The notes under the pieces: generated by a model | The model's input: only the letters and a program-made list of their open reading frames with translations | The model's database searches: none | What the model was told of the DNA's origin: nothing | Program-made: the position numbers and the translations under genes | Source of the DNA: CAWULT01 sp963923455 | GTDB lineage: Bacteria; Acidobacteriota; Vicinamibacteria; Vicinamibacterales; UBA2999 | DNA length: 13,071 bases | NCBI GenBank assembly: GCA_963923455.1 | Contig: CAWULT010000126.1 | Coordinates: 1-13,071, forward strand | Direction: 5' to 3' | Shown: one piece after another, positions 1-5,365 of the stretch | Position numbering within the stretch: position 1 is the first letter of the stretch | How the letters are laid out: every line of letters begins with the position of its first letter

Positions 1-390
1 CGTGGCGGGCGAGCCACGGATCGCGATGCGCCGCGGCGCCGAGGTGCTGGCCGCCACGGCGTCGAGCAGCACCTGCTGCAGCGCCTGCCGGCGCAGCATC
101 CGCACGCGCGGCGCCGGCGTCGGCGCCGCCAGCAGCAGGCGCCCCTCGCCGGTCACGACACGCCCGGTCCCCACGTCGCACGACACGGCCTCGATGGCCG
201 CCAGCAGCCCCAACCGCTCCAGCACGGCGAGGCCGTTCTCGGCCAGACCGATGCCGGCGCCGAGCGCGGTCACCTGCCGGATGCGCTCGAAGAGCGTCAC
301 CTGGGCCCCCTGTCGGGCGAGCAGCAGCGCCGTGGCGGCCCCGCCGGTACCCGACCCGACGACGGCCACGTTCAGATTCGTGATGTCCAT
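1..390 (-). CDS. FAD-dependent monooxygenase (PHBH-type), N-terminal part, cut by window edge
   Basis: The frame opens with ATG at 390 and stays open to position 1, giving 130 residues; the C-terminus lies outside the window. The first strand and turn carry the dinucleotide-binding signature GSGTGG (residues 12-17, GxGxxG), followed by an LFER segment whose Glu35 sits where the ribose-binding acid ends the second strand. A GAGIGL motif (44-49) and an arginine-led helix (LRRQALQQVLLDAV, from 99) match the N-terminal half of class A flavoprotein monooxygenases of the p-hydroxybenzoate hydroxylase fold, usually about 370-420 residues long. Such enzymes use NAD(P)H and O2 to hydroxylate, typically aromatic, substrates in the cytoplasm. 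No signal peptide is seen. A GAGGGG ribosome-binding site lies near 403-408. The gene follows the DsrE-like gene after 43 bp and is probably co-transcribed with it. The substrate cannot be read, and a related FAD oxidoreductase subfamily is possible because the NAD(P)H and substrate regions are missing. Confidence 0.82.
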   Translation of the reverse strand, partial: MDITNLNVAVVGSGTGGAATALLLARQGAQVTLFERIRQVTALGAGIGLAENGLAVLERLGLLAAIEAVSCDVGTGRVVTGEGRLLLAAPTPAPRVRMLRRQALQQVLLDAVAASTSAPRRIAIRGSPAT

Positions 391-433
391 GGGTACAGCG
401 CAGCCCCTCTGTCGGGCCGCCATCGCGGCCAGC

Positions 434-1057
434 CTAGCCCACGTAGATCAGGGAGAAGCCCCGCTCCTGCGCGTGCACCACACCCACCACGCCGGCCGCG
501 ACGATGCGGGCGCTCGGCAGCAGGTTGGCCCGCATCTCCGTCAGCACCGCCTCGGCGTCGCCGCCCTGCCCGGCGATCCGGCCCGCCAGGCCACGGCTGG
601 CCGTGCCGCACACCATGAACTGCACGCCGCGGCGGGCGAGCGGCGCCAGCGCGTAGGGATTGGCGGTGGGCACGGGCGCCGCGTTCGGCGCGATGATCCG
701 GCCGTACTTCGCCCAGAAGGCGTCGCCGTATCCGTAGCCGGTCGCGCCGTGCCGGAGGCACATGACGATGGCCACGTCCGCCTCGTCGACGTCGTAGCCG
801 GTCTTGTGCCCGGTGAAGAGGTTCCCCGTGAAGCGGATGGCGTCGGGCACGCCGTCGGCCGAGGTGACGTCGAGCACGATGCGGTGCCTGCCGCGCATCG
901 CCGACATCCAGTCGTCCTCGGCGTGGAGCGCGGGCGCGAACGGCGCGGGCGCGGACGCACCCTGCGCACGGGCCGTGCGGCCGCTGAGGGCGCCGGCGGC
1001 CGCAACGGCGCCGAGGCCGGCGATCATCGCGCGGCGTCCTGTGATGGTTCTGGCCAT
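434..1057 (-). CDS. Exported DsrE/DsrF-like family protein
   Basis: A 207-residue protein. The N-terminus has a twin-arginine pair (TGRRAMIAGLG, residues 6-16), a hydrophobic Ala/Gly stretch and an ARAQ cleavage region near residue 32, so Tat or Sec export is likely. The mature part resembles the DsrE fold: a first strand RIVLDV (59-64), a segment DVAIVMCLRHGA (94-105), and the signature strand VQFMVCGTA (145-153) with Cys150 where DsrE-like proteins carry their conserved cysteine. It ends with an AAGVVGVVHAQERGFSLIYV segment (187-206) typical of the last strand and helix. Cytoplasmic DsrE proteins relay sulfur on this cysteine; exported single-domain versions are common but poorly characterised. 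The start at 1057 is supported by AGGGGGA at 1061-1067. It lies 67 bp after the ankyrin gene and 43 bp before the monooxygenase. The fold assignment is fairly safe; the role is unknown. Confidence 0.78.
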   Translation of the reverse strand: MARTITGRRAMIAGLGAVAAAGALSGRTARAQGASAPAPFAPALHAEDDWMSAMRGRHRIVLDVTSADGVPDAIRFTGNLFTGHKTGYDVDEADVAIVMCLRHGATGYGYGDAFWAKYGRIIAPNAAPVPTANPYALAPLARRGVQFMVCGTASRGLAGRIAGQGGDAEAVLTEMRANLLPSARIVAAGVVGVVHAQERGFSLIYVG

Positions 1058-1075
1058 GAATCCCCCTGAGCGAAA

Positions 1076-1095
1076 CGTGGCCTCAGTGTGCCACG
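1076..1095 (-). terminator. Weak hairpin between ankyrin and DsrE-like genes (possible attenuator or terminator)
   Basis: The 67-bp gap holds an inverted repeat, CGTGGC at 1076-1081 and GCCACG at 1090-1095, with an 8-nt loop. Read on the minus strand it is followed by TTTCGCT, so it could act as a weak terminator or processing site after the ankyrin gene. The stem is short and the T-run has only three bases. It may equally be chance in GC-rich DNA. Confidence 0.25.
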
Positions 1096-1124
1096 GCTCG
1101 GAAGGGTGGTGGCGCGCGGCGCCG

Positions 1125-2663
1125 TCAGGGAGCTGCGGGTTCTGCGCCAGCCGACGGGGACGGCGTGGGCTGGGCCGGTGCGGGAGGCAGGCCCATCAGC
1201 TGCCGCAGCAGCACGGCCGTGCTCTCGCGCACGGGGCCCCGCTCGGCCGGGGCGCCGCCGCGGCCGGGACGGCCGGGCGCCCCCATCGCCACATCGAGCG
1301 GCGTGCGGTTGTACTTGTCCGTGGCGTCGAGGCGCGCGCCCTTCTCCACCAGGAACCTGACGACCGCGTCGCCGCGCCCAACGGCCACGTGCAGCGCCGT
1401 CTCCCCGGTGTCGTTGGCGGCGTTGACGTCGGCGCCGCGGTCGATCAGCAGCGCGATCGCCTCGTTCGTGGCCTTCTCGGGCGGCCCGTTCCGCAGCGGA
1501 CGCGAGGCGGCCACCATCAGCGCGGTCGTCTGGTTCTTCATCCGCGCGTTCGGGTCGGCACCTTTCTCGAGGAGCAGTCGCATCAGCGCGGCATCGCTGA
1601 CCTTCGCCGCCCGCATCAGCGGCGTGGCCCCCGCACCGAGGCTGGCGTCACCGAAGTTGTGCTGCCGCATCAGCAGCGGCGTCTTCAGCGCCTGGTTCGG
1701 GTCCGCGCGCCGGTCGAGCAGCAGCCGGATCAGGTCCAGCGCCCCCAGCCTGCCGGACGGCTTCGGCGACGGGCGGTTCACGAGCGGCTCCAGGTGCCGC
1801 ATGTCGACGGCGGCGTAGAGCGCGGCCATGCCCGCCGAGTCGCCGGCGTTCGGGTTGGCGCCCTTGTCGAGCAGGGCCGCCGCCACGTCGTAGTGGGCGT
1901 TGATGATGGCCAGCACGAGCGCCGTCGTGCCGTCGGGATCGGCCGCGTCGAGCATCGCGCCGGCGTCGGCCAGCGCCAGCGCCGCCTCGCGCGCGCCCTC
2001 ACGCGCCGCGAACATCAGCGGCGTGAACCCGCCGTGCGGCATCGCGATGAACACCGTCGTCGAGAAGTCGACCTTGACGTTCGGGTACTCGAGCGTCTTC
2101 GAGTGCGCGTCGAGATCGGCGCCCTTCGACGCGAGCAGCTTCACCACCTCGGCGTGGTTCTCCGCCGCGGCCCACATCAGGGCGGTTTCGCCCTGCCACG
2201 TCTCGCGCGCGTTCGGATCGGCGCCGCGGTCGAGCAACAGGCGCACGGCCTCGGGGCGTCCAGTGCGCGAGGCCGTCATCAGCACGGTCTCGCCCTCGGG
2301 CGTCGCGGTGCTCACCGGCGCGCCCGCGTCCAGCAGCAGGCGCAGCATCGCGGCGTCGCCGTTCTGCGCAGCGAGGCCGAGCGGCGTGACGCCGAAACGA
2401 TTGGCCGGCGTGGCGCTGGCGCCGGCGCGCAGCAGCGCCTGCGCCAGCTCGACGCTGCCGTTCCTGGCCGCCCAGTGCAGCGCGGTCGTGCCGTCCGGTT
2501 CGGCCGCGTTGACGTCGGCGCGCCCCGCCACCAGCCTGCCGAGCGCGGCGCGGTCGCCGGCCTTCACCGCCTCGATCACGCGGGTCGCGGCCGACTGCGC
2601 GCCCACGCGCGGGGCGACGCCCACCGCGGCGGCCACCAGCGCGACCAGCACTCGCCTTCTCAT
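1125..2663 (-). CDS. Secreted ankyrin-repeat protein
   Basis: A 512-residue protein with a Sec-type signal peptide (MRRR, hydrophobic Val/Ala core, cleavage probably after GAQ near residue 23). Residues 25-455 form about ten or eleven ankyrin repeats with clear TALHWAARNG-, TPLMRAAK- and LLLDRGADPNA-type consensus, for example at 58-89, 91-122, 124-156, 158-189, 212-243, 245-278, 345-376, 378-418 and 420-450. Two non-repeat insertions interrupt the array, near 190-210 and 290-340. The C-terminus (465-512) is Pro/Gly/Ala-rich and probably disordered. Ankyrin arrays bind proteins, so this is most simply a periplasmic or surface scaffold or inhibitor; no catalytic domain is visible. The gene starts 30 bp after the second HXXSHH gene, with a weak GGTGA four bases before the ATG, which suggests co-transcription. 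The partner is unknown; the neighbouring cytochrome and HXXSHH proteins are the obvious candidates. Confidence 0.93.
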   Translation of the reverse strand: MRRRVLVALVAAAVGVAPRVGAQSAATRVIEAVKAGDRAALGRLVAGRADVNAAEPDGTTALHWAARNGSVELAQALLRAGASATPANRFGVTPLGLAAQNGDAAMLRLLLDAGAPVSTATPEGETVLMTASRTGRPEAVRLLLDRGADPNARETWQGETALMWAAAENHAEVVKLLASKGADLDAHSKTLEYPNVKVDFSTTVFIAMPHGGFTPLMFAAREGAREAALALADAGAMLDAADPDGTTALVLAIINAHYDVAAALLDKGANPNAGDSAGMAALYAAVDMRHLEPLVNRPSPKPSGRLGALDLIRLLLDRRADPNQALKTPLLMRQHNFGDASLGAGATPLMRAAKVSDAALMRLLLEKGADPNARMKNQTTALMVAASRPLRNGPPEKATNEAIALLIDRGADVNAANDTGETALHVAVGRGDAVVRFLVEKGARLDATDKYNRTPLDVAMGAPGRPGRGGAPAERGPVRESTAVLLRQLMGLPPAPAQPTPSPSAGAEPAAP

Positions 2664-2693
2664 CGAGTCACCATACGGTTCCGGCGGCAGGGC

Positions 2694-4037
2694 CTAGAGG
2701 GGCACCCGGACGGAGCCCTCGCCCATCGTATCCGGCGGCAGGCCGAAGTTCTCGGCCACCGCGCGAAGCAGGTTGATGTTCGGCGTCAGGTCGGCCACGA
2801 CGAGGTGACGGTCGCCGCGCATCGCGCCGGCCGCGCCGCCCACGAGCAGTGTCGGCAAGTGGTCGGCCGCGTGCACGTTGCCGTTGCCCATGCCGCTCCC
2901 ATAGAGCAGCAGCGAGTGGTCGAGCAGCGAGCCGTCGCCGTCGGGCGTGGCCGCCAGCCGGGCGACGAACTTCGCGAACACCGACACGTGGTAGGTGTTG
3001 ACCTTCGCGTGCGCCTCGATCTGCGCCACGCGACCCTGGTGGTGCGAGATGGTGTGGTGCGGCTCGGTGACGCCGATGGCCGGGTACGTGCGCTGGCTCA
3101 ACTCGCGTCCCAGCATGAAGCTGAACACCCGTGTCAGGTCGGCCTGATACGCCATGGCGAGCAGGTCGAACAGCAGCGCCACGTGCTCCTCGAACGACTC
3201 CGGCACGCCCACCGGCGCCTCGCGTACCTCTGGCACGGCGTCGGCCTGCGCCTCGGCGCGCGAGATGCGGCGCTCGATCTCGCGGATGTCGGTCAGGTAT
3301 TCGTCGAGCCGGGCGCGGTCGCGCGTGCCCAGGCCCGAGCGCAGCGCCTGCAGGTCGGTCGCGACGAAATCGATCAGGCTCCGGTCGGTCTGCATCCGCC
3401 GGCGCCGCTGCTCCGCGGTGCCGCCGCCCCCGAACATCCGGTCGAACACCACCCGCGGGTTGATCTCCATCGGCAGCGGCGTCGTCGGCGTGCGCCAGCT
3501 CAGCGTGTTCATGTAGGCGCAGCTGAAGCCCGGCGCGCAGTCGCCGATCAGGCCCGCGAAGTCCTCGGTGGCCACCTCGAACGACGGAAACGTCGTCTCC
3601 TGCCCGATGTGGTTGGCCACCACCTGATCGAGCGTGACGCCCAGCCGGTAGTCGGGACCGGCCGTGAACTTCGGCGGTACGCCCGCCAGCCACGACGACG
3701 GCGCGCCGGCGTGGTTGGTGTCCACGCCCTTTTCCGGGCGCGCCAGGTTGGTCACCACGACGAGCTGCTGCTTGAACGGCGCCAGCGGCTGCAGGATCGG
3801 CGAGAGGTCGAAGCCGGCGCCCGAGGTGGCCGGCGTCCACCGGTCCATGATGGCGCCGTGCGGGATGTAGACGCACCCGAGGCGGCGGCGCGGGGCGGCA
3901 GCCGTCTGGACGACGGGCGTCAGCGCCGGCACCATCGCGTCGAGCAGCGGCAGCGCCAGCGCGGCTCCCAGGCCGCGCAGGACGGTCCGGCGCGGCACCG
4001 TGCGGCGGCTGAGGAACGGGCCCCACGTCGTCGTCAT
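2694..4037 (-). CDS. HXXSHH (DUF1552) domain protein, Tat-exported, copy 2
   Basis: A 447-residue protein. The N-terminus carries two overlapping twin-arginine motifs (RR at 11-12 and again at 16-17 in PRRTVLRG), then a hydrophobic stretch GLGAALALPLLDAMVPAL (residues 22-39), the typical start of the family. The body spans about residues 50-440 and includes VYIPHG (57-62), CAYMNTLSW (173-181), a PLPMEINPRVVF block (188-199), FGGGGT (202-207) and the name-giving HTISHH at 328-333. The motif SLLDHSLLLYGSGM (370-383), followed by asparagine and histidine residues, resembles metal-site regions of sulfatase/phosphatase-like DUF1501 relatives, but I cannot show homology. The family has no established activity. 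The start at 4037 is fixed by AGGAGG (4042-4047), which overlaps the stop codon of the upstream copy 8 bp away. A longer open frame in the same phase reaches 5183, but it only shadows the upstream gene. Copy 1 is a close paralogue, about 60% identical by eye. Confidence 0.93.
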   Translation of the reverse strand: MTTTWGPFLSRRTVPRRTVLRGLGAALALPLLDAMVPALTPVVQTAAAPRRRLGCVYIPHGAIMDRWTPATSGAGFDLSPILQPLAPFKQQLVVVTNLARPEKGVDTNHAGAPSSWLAGVPPKFTAGPDYRLGVTLDQVVANHIGQETTFPSFEVATEDFAGLIGDCAPGFSCAYMNTLSWRTPTTPLPMEINPRVVFDRMFGGGGTAEQRRRRMQTDRSLIDFVATDLQALRSGLGTRDRARLDEYLTDIREIERRISRAEAQADAVPEVREAPVGVPESFEEHVALLFDLLAMAYQADLTRVFSFMLGRELSQRTYPAIGVTEPHHTISHHQGRVAQIEAHAKVNTYHVSVFAKFVARLAATPDGDGSLLDHSLLLYGSGMGNGNVHAADHLPTLLVGGAAGAMRGDRHLVVADLTPNINLLRAVAENFGLPPDTMGEGSVRVPL

Positions 4038-4041
4038 GCGG

Positions 4042-4047
4042 CCTCCT
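4042..4047 (-). promoter_or_regulatory. Shine-Dalgarno AGGAGG overlapping the stop of copy 1
   Basis: On the minus strand the upstream HXXSHH gene ends in TAG at 4048-4046, and the same bases form AGGAGG four bases before the ATG at 4037. This fixes the start of copy 2 and implies that the two paralogues are translated from one message, probably coupled. Confidence 0.75.
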
Positions 4048-5365
4048 ACAGGTCGACGGTCCCCGTGCTGACGCCGAACTTCTCGGCTTCGACGCCGAAG
4101 CGCTGGGCGACGGTCAGCATCAGGTTGGCGGCGGGCGTGCCCACGGGCGGGGCCACGTGACGGTCGCCCTTCATCTTCGTCGCGCCGCCGACGACGACGT
4201 GCGGCAGCGGACCACCCGTGTGGCCGTTGCCGTCGCTCATGCCGCTGCCGTACACCAGCAGCGAGTGGTCGAGCAGCGAGCCGTCGCCGTCGGGCGTCTT
4301 GCGCAACCTGTCGAGGAAGCGGGCGAACAGGCTCACGTGGTACGTGTTGACCTTGGCGTGGCCCGCGATCGCCGCCGGCCGGTTGCCGTGGTGCGAGATG
4401 GTGTGGTGCGGTTCGGTGACGCCCAGCTCCGGGTAGGTCCGCTGGCTCACTTCGCGCGCCATCATGAACGTGAACACGCGGGTCAGGTCGGCCTGGAGCG
4501 CCAGTGCCAGCAGCTCGTACATCAGCGCGACGTGCTCGTCGTACGACTCGGGCACCCCCACCGGGGCGTCGGGCAGCTCGGGCTGCGCCGCCACCTGCTG
4601 TTCGCCGCGGCGAATCCGCCGCTCGATCTCGCGAACGTTGGTCACGTACTCGTCGAGGCGCCGGCGGTCGCTCGCGCCGAGGCCCGTCTGCAGGGCCTGC
4701 AGGTCGGACGTCACGAAGTCCAGCAGGCTCCGGTCGGTCGCCATCCGGTGCTGGCGCTCCTCGGCCGTGCCGCCGCCCCCGAACAGGCGCTCGAACACCA
4801 CCCGCGGGTTGATCTCCATCGGCAGCGGCGCCGTCGGCGACTGCCAGTTCAGCGTGTTCATGTACGCGCAGCTGTAGCCGGGGTCGCAGGCACCGAGCAG
4901 GCCGGTGAAGTCCTCGGTGGCCACCTCGAGCGACGGAAACGTCGTGTCCTGGCCGATGCGCCGCGCCACGAGCTGGTCGACCGACGTGCCGGCGCGGAAG
5001 TCCGGGCCGTCGGTCCGCCTGGGCGGCACGCCCGTCAGCCAGCACGCGGCCGACACGGCGTGGTTGCTGTTGGCCTCGGCGCGCTGCGTGTTGCTGACCA
5101 CGACGAGCTGATCGCGGAACGGCTCGAGCGGCTTCAGGATGGGCGTGAACTCGAGGCCGGCGCCCACGGTGGACGGCGTCCACTGGGTCATGATCACGCC
5201 GTGCGGGATGTAGACGAACCCGAGACGCTTCGGCGACACCGCGGCCGTCTGCGCGAGCACGCGCGCGGCCGGCACCATCGCGTCGAGCAGCGGCAAGGCC
5301 AGCGCGACACCCGCGCCGCGCAGGAACGTGCGCCGCGACAGGGCCTGTCTGGTCCGAAGCGTCAT
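4046..5365 (-). CDS. HXXSHH (DUF1552) domain protein, Tat-exported, copy 1
   Basis: A 439-residue protein. It has a near-perfect Tat motif, SRRTFLRG (residues 10-17), followed by GVALALPLLDAMVPAA (19-34) and a likely cleavage region after VLAQ near residue 39, so it is exported folded, perhaps with a cofactor. Shared family blocks are VYIPHG (51-56), CAYMNTLNW (166-174), PLPMEINPRVVF (180-191), FGGGGT (195-200), HTISHH (321-326), preceded by another histidine, and SLLDHSLLVYGSGM (363-376). Its ATG overlaps the TGA of the upstream PSD/PSCyt gene in an ATGA arrangement, with GGGGAGAGA just upstream of the start, so the cytochrome and this protein are probably made in matched amounts. Genes of this family are usually found beside a PSD/PSCyt gene in Planctomycetota and Acidobacteriota, which supports a joint function. 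No biochemical activity is established for the family. Confidence 0.94.
   Translation of the reverse strand: MTLRTRQALSRRTFLRGAGVALALPLLDAMVPAARVLAQTAAVSPKRLGFVYIPHGVIMTQWTPSTVGAGLEFTPILKPLEPFRDQLVVVSNTQRAEANSNHAVSAACWLTGVPPRRTDGPDFRAGTSVDQLVARRIGQDTTFPSLEVATEDFTGLLGACDPGYSCAYMNTLNWQSPTAPLPMEINPRVVFERLFGGGGTAEERQHRMATDRSLLDFVTSDLQALQTGLGASDRRRLDEYVTNVREIERRIRRGEQQVAAQPELPDAPVGVPESYDEHVALMYELLALALQADLTRVFTFMMAREVSQRTYPELGVTEPHHTISHHGNRPAAIAGHAKVNTYHVSLFARFLDRLRKTPDGDGSLLDHSLLVYGSGMSDGNGHTGGPLPHVVVGGATKMKGDRHVAPPVGTPAANLMLTVAQRFGVEAEKFGVSTGTVDL

Larger units (their letters stand above)
2694..5365 (-). repeat. Tandem gene duplication of HXXSHH genes
   Basis: The two neighbouring HXXSHH genes align along their whole length, at a constant offset of 1349 bp over their 3' two-thirds. 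Several blocks are almost unchanged at DNA level: 2907-2948 equals 4256-4297 base for base, and 3442-3481 matches 4791-4830. Elsewhere the copies have diverged to about 60% protein identity by eye, so the duplication is not recent, or the blocks are kept alike by strong constraint and codon bias. Confidence 0.8.

Noticed and set aside
804..4160. A plus-strand reading frame of about 1118 codons opposite the DsrE-like, ankyrin and HXXSHH genes
   Set aside because: Low-complexity Arg/Ala/Gly composition, no motifs, no ribosome-binding site of note; it is the antisense shadow of well-supported genes.
2694..5183. An uninterrupted minus-strand frame that would fuse an upstream segment to the second HXXSHH protein
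   Set aside because: The extra N-terminal part is the out-of-frame reading of copy 1; the true protein starts at 4037 with a strong ribosome-binding site and a Tat signal.
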